Shown here one piece after another: positions 1 to 9,500 of a stretch of 32,691 bases of DNA. The notes beneath the pieces are model-generated. The model worked only from the letters and a program-made list of their open reading frames with translations, was not told where the DNA came from and did not search any database. The stretch is from Chthoniobacteraceae bacterium (GTDB taxonomy: Bacteria; Verrucomicrobiota; Verrucomicrobiia; Chthoniobacterales; Chthoniobacteraceae): the NCBI GenBank assembly GCA_947476255.1, contig CANJPY010000055.1:1-32691 (forward strand), in the 5' to 3' direction. The position numbers and the translations under genes are program-made. Within the stretch, counting starts at the first letter, position 1. Every line of letters begins with the position of its first letter.

Positions 1-210
1 CAGCCCCACAAACACGCATCCCAAAGGGATGCCAGAGTGTGCTGGGGCTGTCTGAAGCTGCGTGATACCGGTGAAGAACCTACGCTTGGCGCAGTCTTGC
101 ATCCCTCCGGGATGCCTTGTTTTGTGGTCTGACAACCGGTGGTGTCGCTTCGCTCAACCACCGCTAATGGCTGTGATGCCTACGGCATCTGCTCCCTCAC
201 TGCCGTTTCT
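1..210. repeat. Array of four small hairpins next to the integrase remnant
   Basis: Four inverted repeats are packed into about 190 bases. The first is nested: outer arms CAGCCCCA (1-8) and TGGGGCTG (43-50) enclose GCATCCC-AAA-GGGATGC at 16-32. The same 7-bp arms recur as GCATCCC-TCC-GGGATGC at 99-115. A CGGTGGT/ACCACCG stem spans 137-163, and GATGCC-TAC-GGCATC spans 175-189. Repeated arms with different loops suggest a structured intergenic repeat rather than coding sequence, although an open frame happens to run through it. It ends about where recognisable integrase sequence begins, so it may have inserted there. Whether it is dispersed elsewhere in the genome cannot be seen. Confidence 0.6.
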
Positions 211-556
211 AGGTTTATCGCGTTTCTCGGGCCAAAGGCCGAAGCTGAAATGGTGGAGATCAGGGCCGACGATGTTGTTCAATTCAGGAACAGAGCTGGC
301 TCAGGCAGGACTGCGAGAAAAGAAGACGCATAGAAAGGCGCACAACAGTCCCGGAAGAGGAAGCGGCAGCAGTTCAGGCGGGCTCAGTTTTCACTGTCTC
401 CGCACCACTCTGATAACGCTGGGCGAGGAGTTGGGCATCCCAAAAGCCGTCATTATGGCCATTGCCGGACATGACAGTGAAGAAATGAGCCAGCATTACA
501 CGAACGTTGGGGTGGCGGCGCTTGAAAAGGCGGTCGCAGCCTTTCCTGTCATCTAG
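211..556 (+). pseudogene. Tyrosine recombinase (phage-type integrase) remnant with internal deletion and frame change
   Basis: Two integrase pieces lie in different frames. The 5' piece (about 211-290, frame of 139) reads RFIAFLGPKAEAEMVEI followed by DDVVQFRN, typical of the N-terminal SAM-like core-binding domain. The 3' piece (about 290-556, frame of 62) carries the C-terminal catalytic half: LREKKTHRKA, the H-x-x-R box as HCLR, GHDSEEMSQHY with the second histidine and the tyrosine nucleophile, and a short tail ending FPVI. The central region with the first catalytic arginine and the lysine is missing and the frame changes at the join, so the gene cannot be functional. Its 5' end abuts the hairpin array. 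It probably marks the edge of an old integrated element. Identification rests on family motifs recognised by eye. Confidence 0.75.
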
Positions 557-915
557 GGTATCACACCCCGTCTGGGTGCGTCGTGCGCATGCGGCGTAAT
601 GTACGGCGCATTGAATTGAAATTGCTATTCCCCCGTTTCCGATGCGCGCGCGCGCAGGAGCGCCACCCGTTCCTCGACAGACGCTCATTTTGCGTCGCAG
701 AGCCTGACCGCATGTGCCTTGAAACACTCAGAAGACTACCGCTTTTTTGACATTCGCTTCCCGAGAATCGTTCAGGATGGCGTGAACTTGACCAAAGTCC
801 ACCCTGCCCCCGTATTTGTCCTACCCCACCTGCTATTATTCGTCGTTTTCAGAGTCGCCCCGACTCCCTAACCTCACCCATACTCCCCCTGCTTTTCCCG
901 CAAACGAAACATCCC
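557..915. other. Intergenic region upstream of the restriction operon
   Basis: No convincing gene is seen. The stretch contains a GC-rich half copy of the dispersed repeat at 636-654. A TTGACA hexamer at 747-752 is a possible -35 element, but there is no good -10 at the right distance. A separate AT-rich TATTAT lies at 834-839. The hsdM leader lacks a Shine-Dalgarno motif; the bases just before the ATG are CATCCC. Confidence 0.4.
636..654 (+). repeat. Partial copy (D) of the dispersed GC-rich repeat
   Basis: TTTCCGATGCGCGCGCGCG matches the left half of the repeat copies at 9702, 11524 and 15472. The right half (GTCGCGGGGCGCGCT) is absent. Alternating GC sequence could match by chance, so this copy is much less certain than the others. 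Confidence 0.35.
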
Positions 916-2658
916 ATGAGTGATCCCAACCTTTCTTCCTTCATTTGGGCCGTTGCCGATCTCCTCCGGGGCGATTTCAAGCAGTCCGAGTACGGAAAGG
1001 TCATCCTCCCGTTCACCGTCCTCCGGCGCCTCGATTGTGTCCTCGAAAGCACCAAAGCGGACGTTTTAGCGGAACTGGCGACCCGTCAGGCGGCGGGGCT
1101 CAATCCCGAGCCGTTCCTCCTGCGGAAATCGGGACAGCTTTTCTACAACACCTCTCCCCTCGATCTGAAGAAGCTCCGGGGGGATCAGGACAATATCGGA
1201 GAAAACCTGCGCGCCTACATGCAGGCGTTCTCTCCGGCAGTGCGCGACATCTTCGAGAACTTTGATTTCCACTCTCAGATCGACCGGCTCGCCAAGGCCG
1301 GGCTCCTGTATCTCGTCACCGAAAAGTTCGCCAATATCGACCTCCACCCCGACGTCGTCTCCAACGCGCAAATGGGTTCGGTCTTCGAGGAACTCATCCG
1401 GAAGTTCGCCGAACTTTCCAACGAAACCGCCGGGGAACATTTCACCCCGCGCGAAGTCATCCGGCTCATGGTCAACCTCCTCTTTATCGAGGATGGCGAC
1501 GCGCTCACCAAACCCGGCGTAGTCCGTTCGGTGTATGATCCGACGGCCGGCACCGGTGGAATGCTTTCCGTGGCGGACGAACATCTCGCTTCCATGAACC
1601 CCGACGCCCGCCTCGTCATGTACGGGCAGGAACTTAATCCCGAGTCTTACGCAATCTGTAAGGCGGATATGCTGATTAAGGGGCAGGACATCGCGAATAT
1701 CATTCTTGGAAACACCCTCTCCAACGACGGACTCACTGGGAAACACTTCGATTACATGCTCTCCAATCCGCCTTTTGGCGTGGAGTGGAAGAAAATCGAG
1801 AAGGAGATCCGCAAGGAAGCCGAACAGTCCGGGTTCAACGGCCGTTTCGGACCGGGTTTGCCTCGGGTCAGTGACGGCTCGCTCCTGTTTTTGCTGCATC
1901 TCATCTCCAAAATGCGGCCGGCAGTGGATGGCGGGAGCCGGTTTGGGATTGTCCTGAATGGGTCCCCTCTTTTCACGGGCGGCGCAGGCTCGGGAGAAAG
2001 CGAGATCCGGCGGTACGTCTTGGAGAACGATCTCGTGGAAGCGATTATCGGACTTCCAACCGATATGTTCTACAACACCGGCATCAGCACTTACGTGTGG
2101 ATCGTCAGCAACCGGAAGCCGGTGGAGCGGAAGGGCAAGGTGCAGCTCATCGATGCGAGCAGCTTTTGGCAAAAGATGCGCAAAAGCCTCGGCAGTAAAC
2201 GCAAGGAACTCAGCGCCGACCATATCGAGGACATCACGCGGCTCTTTGGGCGGTTTGAGGAAGTCACCCGTGACGGCGTTCCGATCAGCCGGATTTTTAA
2301 GAACACGGATTTCGGCTACAGCACGATCACCGTGGAGCGCCCGGAACGGGACGCGGACGGCAAAGTGATCGTCGCCACCAAGGGCAAAGGGAAAGGCAAG
2401 CCGCAGGCGGATTCGAGTTTGCGGGACACAGAGAACGTCCCGCTTTCGGAAGATATCGAGGTCTATTTCAAGCGGGAGGTGTTGCCACACGCCGCGGATG
2501 CCTGGATCGACCACGAAAAAACCAAAGTCGGGTACGAGATCCCTTTTAACCGTCACTTTTATGTGTTCCAACCGCCGAGAGCCTTGGAGGAAATCGACGC
2601 GGAGTTGAAGGGCGTGACGGACCGGATTTTGACCATGATCGCGGGGTTATCAAAATGA
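916..2658 (+). CDS. hsdM: Type I restriction-modification system, DNA methyltransferase subunit (HsdM)
   Basis: This 580-residue protein is an N6-adenine DNA methyltransferase and the modification subunit of a type I system. It should bind HsdS to methylate the target, and join HsdR to cut unmodified DNA. An N-terminal helical domain (about 1-140) with [12 protein letters not shown] is typical of HsdM. The catalytic domain follows: [16 protein letters not shown] (173-188) precedes the SAM-binding motif DPTAGTGGM (208-216), and the adenine-specific motif IV is NPPF (284-287). Length fits full-size HsdM. Its stop overlaps the start of rhuM by four bases (ATGA), so the two are probably translationally coupled. 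No Shine-Dalgarno motif precedes the start. It is the first gene of the apparent hsdM-rhuM-hsdS unit. Confidence 0.95.
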   Translation: MSDPNLSSFIWAVADLLRGDFKQSEYGKVILPFTVLRRLDCVLESTKADVLAELATRQAAGLNPEPFLLRKSGQLFYNTSPLDLKKLRGDQDNIGENLRAYMQAFSPAVRDIFENFDFHSQIDRLAKAGLLYLVTEKFANIDLHPDVVSNAQMGSVFEELIRKFAELSNETAGEHFTPREVIRLMVNLLFIEDGDALTKPGVVRSVYDPTAGTGGMLSVADEHLASMNPDARLVMYGQELNPESYAICKADMLIKGQDIANIILGNTLSNDGLTGKHFDYMLSNPPFGVEWKKIEKEIRKEAEQSGFNGRFGPGLPRVSDGSLLFLLHLISKMRPAVDGGSRFGIVLNGSPLFTGGAGSGESEIRRYVLENDLVEAIIGLPTDMFYNTGISTYVWIVSNRKPVERKGKVQLIDASSFWQKMRKSLGSKRKELSADHIEDITRLFGRFEEVTRDGVPISRIFKNTDFGYSTITVERPERDADGKVIVATKGKGKGKPQADSSLRDTENVPLSEDIEVYFKREVLPHAADAWIDHEKTKVGYEIPFNRHFYVFQPPRALEEIDAELKGVTDRILTMIAGLSK

Positions 2659-3722
2659 GTGACGGAAACGATTCCGACGAATCTCCGCAATCGAGTCTGG
2701 CCCTCTACCAGACGGAAGACGGGAAGGTCCGTGTCCAATGCCGGTTTGAGAACGAGACGATCTGGCTGTCTCAGGCGTTGATTGCTGAGCTGTTCCAAGT
2801 GTCCGTTCCAACTGTAAACGAACATCTAAAGGGCGTTTTTGCAGACGGTGAATTGTCCGAGGGGGCAACGATTCGGAAATTCCGAATAGTTCGATTGGAA
2901 GGAACCCGATCCGTTACGCGGGAGATCGAACATTACAATCTGGACGCCATCCTTGCGGTCGGTTTCCGCGTGCGAAGTCAGCGTGGGACGCAGTTCCGGC
3001 AGTGGGCGACGGCCCGTTTGAAGGAATATCTGGTGAAAGGCTTCACGATGGACGATGAGCGCCTTAAGAATCCGACGGGTTCAGGCGCACCTGATTATTT
3101 TGACGAATTACTCGAACGGATCCGAGACATCCGGGCCAGTGAACGGCGTGTTTATTTACGAATTCGCGATATTCTAAAGCTGGCCGGAGATTACTCGCCG
3201 CAGGATGCGGAAACGCAGGCGGTCTTTCAGTTTGTGCAGAACAAATTGCATTTTGCCGCCACGGGGTTAACGGCTCCGGAACTGATTCATTCCCGAGTCG
3301 ATGCCACTTTGCCAAACATGGGCCTTACGAATTGGAGGGGTGACGCCGTTCGGAAAGCGGATATTACGGTGGCCAAAAACTATCTCTCTGAAACCGAGAT
3401 CGATGAGCTGAACCGGATCGTGGTCATGTTTCTCGATTTCGCCGAAGACCAAGCCCGGCGCAGAAAACAAATCTTCCTCAAGGATTGGCAGACCAAACTC
3501 GACGAGTTTTTGCGGTTTAACGACCGGGCCGTGTTGCCGGGTGCAGGTCAGGTGAGCCGGGAGGCCGCTGATCGAAAAGCCGCAGGCGCATACGAGGAGT
3601 TTTCGGAACGGCGGCGAATCGCGTTGGAAAGCGCGGGAGAAGCAGAGGTGATTCGAGTTTTGGAGCACACCGCAAAAACGCTCTCGAAACGGAAACCTGA
3701 GTCGGAAGGAGAATCCAAATGA
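2655..3722 (+). CDS. rhuM: RhuM family protein within the restriction operon
   Basis: This 355-residue protein has the hallmarks of the RhuM family: an N-terminal DNA-binding-like region ([24 protein letters not shown]... in short blocks, with [20 protein letters not shown] at about 35-54), then [19 protein letters not shown] (about 91-109) and [20 protein letters not shown] (about 111-130). Members are common passengers in type I restriction loci and pathogenicity islands. Their biochemical role is unsettled, and the 'virulence' name comes from the Salmonella homologue. The start overlaps the hsdM stop by ATGA, and its stop overlaps the hsdS start in the same way. That placement makes co-translation with the methyltransferase and specificity subunits likely, and a regulatory or accessory defence role plausible. 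The C-terminal third is charged and helical with no motif I recognise. Confidence 0.88.
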   Translation: MSDGNDSDESPQSSLALYQTEDGKVRVQCRFENETIWLSQALIAELFQVSVPTVNEHLKGVFADGELSEGATIRKFRIVRLEGTRSVTREIEHYNLDAILAVGFRVRSQRGTQFRQWATARLKEYLVKGFTMDDERLKNPTGSGAPDYFDELLERIRDIRASERRVYLRIRDILKLAGDYSPQDAETQAVFQFVQNKLHFAATGLTAPELIHSRVDATLPNMGLTNWRGDAVRKADITVAKNYLSETEIDELNRIVVMFLDFAEDQARRRKQIFLKDWQTKLDEFLRFNDRAVLPGAGQVSREAADRKAAGAYEEFSERRRIALESAGEAEVIRVLEHTAKTLSKRKPESEGESK

Positions 3723-5068
3723 GCTTCCCCCGTTACCCCAAAACCAAACCCAGCGGTGTCGAATGGCTAGGCGATGTGCCGGAACATTGGGAGGTGAAGC
3801 GCCTGAAGCGTGCTTGTGACGTTTTCCCGAGCAACGTCGATAAAAAGTCGTATGACGGGGAGACTGCTGTTCGTCTCTGTAACTACACGGACGTTTATTA
3901 CAACGATGTAATTCTCGGTGGAATGGAGTTCATGGCAGCGACGGCTACGGCTGAGCAAATTGAAAAATTCACCCTTCGTGCCGGTGACACCATCATCACC
4001 AAAGATTCCGAGACTGCAGATGACATTGCGATCGCAGCGCACGTTCCTCAGGACTTACCGGGAGTTGTTTGCGGGTATCACTTGTCAATGGTTCGACCAC
4101 TGGCGCAAACGGATGGAGCTTTCGTAAAAAGACTCTTTGACTCAGCGTATGCCAAGGAATGTTTCGCAATTCTCGCAAATGGACTAACTCGCGTGGGACT
4201 TGGGCAGTATGAACTCGATAACATCGAGCTTCCATTCCCTCCCCTATCCGAGCAAACCGCCATTGCGTCGTTTTTGGATCACGAGACCGGGAAGATCGAT
4301 GTCTTGGTGGAGGAGCAGCGGCGGCTCATCGCGCTGCTCAAAGAAAAACGCCAAGCCGTCATCTCCCACGCCGTCACCAAAGGCCTCAACTCACACGCCC
4401 CAATGAAACCGTCCGGCGTCGAGTGGCTCGGAGACGTGCCGGAGCATTGGGCAATTACGAAACTCAAGTCATTTGCTTCATTTTCAGGCGGCGGAACTCC
4501 CAGTCGTGAAAACTTAAGTTACTGGAATGGCGACATCCCTTGGGTTTCTCCAAAAGACATGAAGGTCGAACGTATTCTTGGCGCTGAAGAATCTATTACT
4601 GAAGAGGGACTTAAAAATAGCACCGCGACATTGCTTCCTCCAGGGCGTGTTTTGATGGTAGTGCGCTCAGGTATTCTCAAACACACAATACCCATCGCTC
4701 TCACAGAGACCGCAGTGGCCTTAAACCAAGATATGAAGGCTCTGTATTTTGATAAGAATAAATGCCTTGGTGATTTCTTTTTTAGATGGGTGCAAGGGCT
4801 CAATGATCCCCTCTTGCTCGTCTGGGCTAAGCAGGGCGCTACAGTTGAAAGTATTGAGCAAGGATATCTTTCAGAGACGATAATTCCTCTGCCACCTCTT
4901 TCCGAGCAATCAGCCATAGCCGCGTTCATCAATGCCGAAACCGCGAAATTCGACGCCCTGACCACCGAAGCCAATCGCGCCATCGACCTGTTGCAGGAGC
5001 GTCGGACAGCGCTGATTTCGGCGGCGGTGACCGGGAAGATCGATGTGCGGGGTTTTCATCACGACTGA
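3719..5068 (+). CDS. hsdS: Type I restriction-modification system, specificity subunit (HsdS)
   Basis: This 449-residue protein determines the recognition sequence shared by methylation and cleavage. It has the two-half layout: target recognition domain 1 (about 12-170), a conserved helical spacer starting at PPLSEQTAIASFLDHE (about 174), target recognition domain 2 (about 230-390), and a second spacer with PPLSEQSAIAAFI (about 392) running to AAVTGKIDV. Each half opens with the same block, PSGVEWLGDVPEHW (about 11 and 231), an internal duplication typical of the family. Unusually for this window, a GGAGA Shine-Dalgarno motif precedes the start, which also overlaps the rhuM stop by ATGA. The two recognition domains differ strongly, so a bipartite asymmetric target is expected; the target itself cannot be read from sequence. 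Confidence 0.95.
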   Translation: MSFPRYPKTKPSGVEWLGDVPEHWEVKRLKRACDVFPSNVDKKSYDGETAVRLCNYTDVYYNDVILGGMEFMAATATAEQIEKFTLRAGDTIITKDSETADDIAIAAHVPQDLPGVVCGYHLSMVRPLAQTDGAFVKRLFDSAYAKECFAILANGLTRVGLGQYELDNIELPFPPLSEQTAIASFLDHETGKIDVLVEEQRRLIALLKEKRQAVISHAVTKGLNSHAPMKPSGVEWLGDVPEHWAITKLKSFASFSGGGTPSRENLSYWNGDIPWVSPKDMKVERILGAEESITEEGLKNSTATLLPPGRVLMVVRSGILKHTIPIALTETAVALNQDMKALYFDKNKCLGDFFFRWVQGLNDPLLLVWAKQGATVESIEQGYLSETIIPLPPLSEQSAIAAFINAETAKFDALTTEANRAIDLLQERRTALISAAVTGKIDVRGFHHD

Positions 5069-5085
5069 TTTCCAAACTATTTTCC

Positions 5086-5102
5086 TTTACCAAGTTGGTA
5101 AA
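5086..5102. promoter_or_regulatory. Perfect palindrome upstream of the toxin-antitoxin pair, probable operator
   Basis: TTTACCAA-G-TTGGTAAA is an exact inverted repeat with 8-base arms and a one-base centre, 26 bases upstream of the toxin start and 17 bases after the hsdS stop. HigBA-type operons are autoregulated by the antitoxin binding palindromes over their promoter, so this is the natural site for the downstream HTH protein. It implies the pair can be transcribed separately from hsdS. Binding is inferred. Confidence 0.65.
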
Positions 5103-5128
5103 GAAATTAAACCTGCTGTACCTTTCTG

Positions 5129-5467
5129 ATGGAAGTCCGCTATCGAACACGCCAGCTCGAAAAACTGGCTTCCGACTCCAAGAAACGCATTCGAGAGCTT
5201 GGCACTGATGCTGCCAGGCGTTTCGAAAGGCGTATCTCAGAGTTCAAAGCAGCCGAATGTCTGGAGGATCTGAAAAATCTCCCTCAGGCCCGGATACATC
5301 AGCTCAAAGGAAACAGAAAGCACCAGTTCTCAGCAGATTTAGTTCACCCTTATCGTCTTTTGTTCACTGTCGAAAACGACCCGGAACCGAAAAAGGCAGA
5401 CGGGGGCTGGGATTGGAGCCGCATCACCATCATCCAGATCGAGGAGATCACCGATACCCATGAATAA
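5129..5467 (+). CDS. higB: HigB/RelE-superfamily toxin
   Basis: This 112-residue basic protein has the compact RelE/ParE fold pattern of HigB toxins: an N-terminal strand (MEVRYRTRQLEKL), a helix rich in Arg and Lys (DAARRFERRISEFKAAE), the block LPQARIHQLKGNRKHQFSAD (about 52-71), then a strand YRLLFTVEN (about 75-83) and a C-terminal strand SRITIIQIEEITD. HigB toxins cleave mRNA on the ribosome. It lies directly before an HTH antitoxin and overlaps it by 8 bases. The toxin-first order is the usual higBA order. The gene sits between hsdS and hsdR, with a palindrome just upstream. No Shine-Dalgarno motif is visible. Family assignment is good; activity is not proven. Confidence 0.85.
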   Translation: MEVRYRTRQLEKLASDSKKRIRELGTDAARRFERRISEFKAAECLEDLKNLPQARIHQLKGNRKHQFSADLVHPYRLLFTVENDPEPKKADGGWDWSRITIIQIEEITDTHE

Positions 5468-6551
5468 ATCGCTCCCCATTGAAGACTTCGCCTCCCCTCC
5501 CGGAGACACCCTGTCGGATACGTTGGAGGCTCTCGGAATGATTCAGACCGAATTAGCCGAGCGCACCGGTCTGAGTGCAAAAACGGTAAACCGGATCATC
5601 AACGGGATCGATCCGATTACCCACGAGACGGCGTTGGCTTTGGAGAATGTTCTCAACATTCCGGCCAACTTTTGGCTCCGGTTAGAATCGAATTACCGTG
5701 AACACTTGGCGCGGGTTGAGGCCTCCAAGAAAATTGCCCGGTTTGAAGATTGGGCACGTCGGTTTCCTTACCCTCGCATGGTGGAACACGGCTTTCTCCG
5801 CGCGGCTAAAACAGCGCAGGAAAAAGCCCAGGCGTTGCTGTCATTCTTTGGCGTAGCGAGTCCCGAACAATGGCATGGCATTTACGAGGAGATGGAATTG
5901 TCATTTCGCAGAACCGAGGGTTCAGGCGATACCATCCCCGCCATTTCTGCCTGGCTGCGCCAAGGTGAAATTCTTTCTCAATCCGCGCAGGTCGGAGAAT
6001 TCAACGAACAACGTTTTGCACACAACCTCCGTGAGATCCGGAAGCTGACTTGTTTCGATCCGGGGGAGTTTATCCCTCGAATTAAGGCGTTGTGCGCTGA
6101 AGCGGGGGTTGTTTACGAGTTGGTCCCTGAACTCCCAGGGCTTGGGGTCTATGGCGTGATGCGCTGGTTTCATAAACGTCCGCTGATCCAGCAATCTCTC
6201 TTACTCAAAACGAATGACATCTTCTGGTTTACCTTTTTCCATGAGGCCAAACACGTCTTGCAGATGCGCAAGAAGAAGATCTTCGTCGAAGGATCTGAAT
6301 CTGACGCTGAAGATGTCGCGCATGAGGAAGACGCCAACCGGTTTGCACAGGAGATGCTGATCCCGTCAAAGGACTGGAAAGCTTTTGTGACTGCCGCCCA
6401 CTTCCAAACTGAATCGATCCGCCGTTTTTCAAAGTCTATTCAGATTCACCCCGGCATCACCACGGGACGCCTTTTAAGGGAAAAGCACATGCCCTATACC
6501 CAACCGCAGGCAAACCTGCGCGCTAAGTTTCAATGGGTTAAATCCGTCTAA
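5460..6551 (+). CDS. higA: HigA-like antitoxin fused to an ImmA/IrrE metallopeptidase domain
   Basis: This 363-residue protein has an N-terminal Xre-type HTH (about 15-70; GMIQTELAERTGLSAKTVNR is the helix-turn-helix core, followed by ITHETALALENVLNIPANFW typical of HigA). The C-terminal part (about 200-320) is an ImmA/IrrE-like zinc peptidase with HEAKH (261-265), an exact HExxH motif, and EEDANRFAQEMLIP (289-302), which supplies the third metal ligand. A classical HigA is about 100 residues, so the peptidase half is an addition known in HigA-ImmA fusions. The HTH half should neutralise the toxin and repress the promoter through the 5086-5102 palindrome. The peptidase half could trigger release by cleaving a partner or itself; this is inferred from ImmA and IrrE. 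It ends 16 bases before hsdR. Confidence 0.88.
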   Translation: MNKSLPIEDFASPPGDTLSDTLEALGMIQTELAERTGLSAKTVNRIINGIDPITHETALALENVLNIPANFWLRLESNYREHLARVEASKKIARFEDWARRFPYPRMVEHGFLRAAKTAQEKAQALLSFFGVASPEQWHGIYEEMELSFRRTEGSGDTIPAISAWLRQGEILSQSAQVGEFNEQRFAHNLREIRKLTCFDPGEFIPRIKALCAEAGVVYELVPELPGLGVYGVMRWFHKRPLIQQSLLLKTNDIFWFTFFHEAKHVLQMRKKKIFVEGSESDAEDVAHEEDANRFAQEMLIPSKDWKAFVTAAHFQTESIRRFSKSIQIHPGITTGRLLREKHMPYTQPQANLRAKFQWVKSV

Positions 6552-6567
6552 GCACCTTTCCAACCTC

Positions 6568-9500
6568 ATGAGCCTGCACAAAGAAGCACCTTTCGAGACG
6601 GAGATTTGTCAACACCTAGCGGCGCACGGCTGGCTCTATTCTGAAGATGACGCAGCGGCTTATGACCGGGCTCGGGCGCTTTTCCCCGCGGATGTGCTGG
6701 CGTGGGTGCAGGAGACGCAGCCTGAAGCGTGGGAGGTTTTATCGAAAAACCACGGTGCAAAAGCCGGGGAAACGGTGCTGGCACGGTTGCGGGATCAGCT
6801 CGATCAGCGCGGGACGCTGGAAGTGCTCCGGCACGGGATAGAGCTATTGGGGTTGCGAAAGCCGCTCAAACTCGCGGAATTCAAACCGGCACTCGCGATC
6901 AACCCGGAGATTCTGGCCCGATACGCGGCGAACCGACTGCGGGTCGTGCGGCAGGTGCGGTATTCGCTTCAAAACGAAAACAGCATCGATCTGGTGTTGT
7001 TCCTGAACGGCGTGCCGGTGGCGACCGCGGAGTTGAAGAGTGATTTTACGCAGAACATCACCAACGCGATTGATCAGTACCGGTTCGATCGCCTGCCCCA
7101 GCCCAAAGGACAGGCGCCCGAGCCGCTGTTGGAGTTCCCGCGCGGGGCACTGGTCCATTTTGCGGTGAGCAATTCGGAAGTGGCCATGGTCACCAAGCTG
7201 TCAGGACCGGGCTCGGTGTTCTTGCCGTTTAACCTCGGGAACGAGGGCGCGGCGGGGAATCCGGCAAACCCAACGGGGCATCCGACGGCTTATTTGTGGG
7301 AGCGGGTTTGGGAACGGGAAAGCTGGCTGGAGATTCTCGGGCGCTATCTCATTACCAAACGGGACGACAAGAAACAGATCGAGCGCGTCATTTTCCCGCG
7401 CTTCCATCAGTTGGATGTCACCCGGAAGCTACAAGCGGCCGTGCTGGCGGAAGGGCCGGGCAGCAAATACCTCGTTCAACATTCCGCAGGGTCCGGCAAA
7501 ACGAACTCGATTGCGTGGACGGCGCATTTCCTCGCGGATTTACACGATGCGAGCCACAAGAAGGTGTTCGATACCGTGCTGGTGGTGTCGGACCGGACGG
7601 TGATTGATTCGCAGCTTCAGGAGGCGATTTTCGATTTTGAGCGCACCAAAGGCGTTGTGGCGACGATCAAAGGGAGCGAAGGCAGCAAAAGCGGCGAACT
7701 GGCCGAAGCCTTGGGTGGGGATAAGAAGATTGTCGTTTGTACGATCCAGACGTTCCCGTTTGCACTGAAAGCAGTGCAGGAATTGGCAGCGACGCAGGGC
7801 AAACATTTTGCGGTGATTGCCGATGAAGCGCACAGTTCCCAGACGGGAGAAGCGGCTTCGAAACTCAAGGCGGTGTTATCGGCGGAAGAGTTGTCGGAGT
7901 TCAAAGACGGCGGCGAAGTCAGTTCGGAAGACATTCTGGCGGCGCAGATGGCGACGCGGGCGAGTCAGGCTGGGATCACGTATGTGGCGTTCACCGCAAC
8001 GCCGAAGGCCAAAACGATGGAGTTATTCGGGACGCTCCCGGATCCGACCCAGGCGGCTGGGCCGGAGAATCTCCCGGTCCCGTTCCACGTTTATTCGATG
8101 CAGCAGGCAATCGAGGAAGGGTTCATCCTGGACGTGCTCCAGAATTATACGCCGTACAAGCTGGCGTTCCAGTTGGCGCACGCGGGCACGGAGATGGACG
8201 AAACAACGGTGGAACGGAGTGCTGCGATGAAGGCGATCATGGGTTGGGTTCGGCTTCATCCACACAACATCTCGCAGAAGGTGGAGATCGTGGTGGAGCA
8301 TTTCCTGCAAAACGTGGCTCCGTTGTTGCAAGGAAAAGCCAAGGCGATGGTGGTTGTCGGGAGCCGGTTGGAGGCGGTGCGCTGGCAGTTGGCGATCAAC
8401 AAGTACATCGCGGACCGGGGGTACAAGGTGAGGACGCTTGTGGCGTTTTCGGGCGAGGTGAACGACAAGGAGTCGGGGTCCGACCCGTTCACGGAGACCA
8501 GTTTCGCGCTGAACCCGAACTTGAAGGGACGCGACATTCGCGAAGCGTTTGCGACGGACGAATACCAGATTTTGCTCGTAGCGAACAAATTCCAGACGGG
8601 GTTTGATCAACCCCTGCTCTGCGCGATGTACGTGGACAAAAGGCTGGCGGGGATACAGGCGGTGCAGACGCTGTCGCGGTTGAACCGGGCGTACAAAGGC
8701 AAAGACACGACGTATGTGGTGGATTTCGTGAATGACACGGAGGAAATCCTCGCGGCCTTTAAGACGTATTACACGACGGCGGAGCTGTCGGCGGCGACGG
8801 ACCCGAACCTGGTGTTTAATTTGCGGGCGAAGCTGGATACGGCCGGACATTACGACGACTTTGAGGTAAATCGAGTGGTGGAGGCTGAATTGAAGGCGGG
8901 CGCGAAACAGAGTGAGCTTGTGGCGGCGATCACCCCGGTGGTGGATCGGTTGATGCGGAGTTACAAGACGGCGCAGGAGGCGTTCCGAGCGGCGACGGCC
9001 AATGGAGACGAGGCGGCGGCAAGCGCGGCGAAGAGTGCGGTGGACGCGCTGGTGTTATTCCGGACGGATCTGGGGACTTTTCTGCGGCTGTACACGTTCC
9101 TTTCGCAGATCTTTGATTACGGAAATACGGCGATCGAGAAACGCTCGATCTTTTACAGAAGACTGCTGCCGCTGCTGGAGTTCACGAGGGACCGGGAAGG
9201 GATCGATTTATCAAAGGTCGTGCTGACGCATCATCATTTGCGTAACCTGGGCAAACGGGCGCTCCCGCTTCCTGGAGGCGACAAATACACGCTGACCCCT
9301 TCGACAGAGGCCGGGAGCGGTCAGTTGCGGGTCAAAGAGCAAGCGTTGCTCAGCGAGTTGATTGAGCGGGTGAACGACTTGTTCCAGGGTGAGGTCACGG
9401 AGGGCGACAAGCTGGTGTACGTGAAGAACGTGCTCAAGGGGAAGCTGCTGGAGTCGGAGAAGCTTCAGCAACAGGCGTCGAACAATACCAAGGAACAGTT

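Noticed and set aside
193..204. A 12-base match (TCCCTCACTGCC) to the 3' end of tRNA-Val, as a possible attachment site of the restriction island
   Set aside because: It lies in the opposite orientation to the tRNA, whereas attachment repeats flanking an island should be direct. It also lies in the hairpin array and could be chance.
1..210. CRISPR array
   Set aside because: The repeated arms GCATCCC/GGGATGC occur only twice and have different loops and irregular spacing; there are no regular spacers or cas genes in the window.
1066..2571. Long open frame of 501 codons on the minus strand opposite hsdM
   Set aside because: It is a shadow of the GC-rich hsdM codons, with no family motif, and hsdM is certain.
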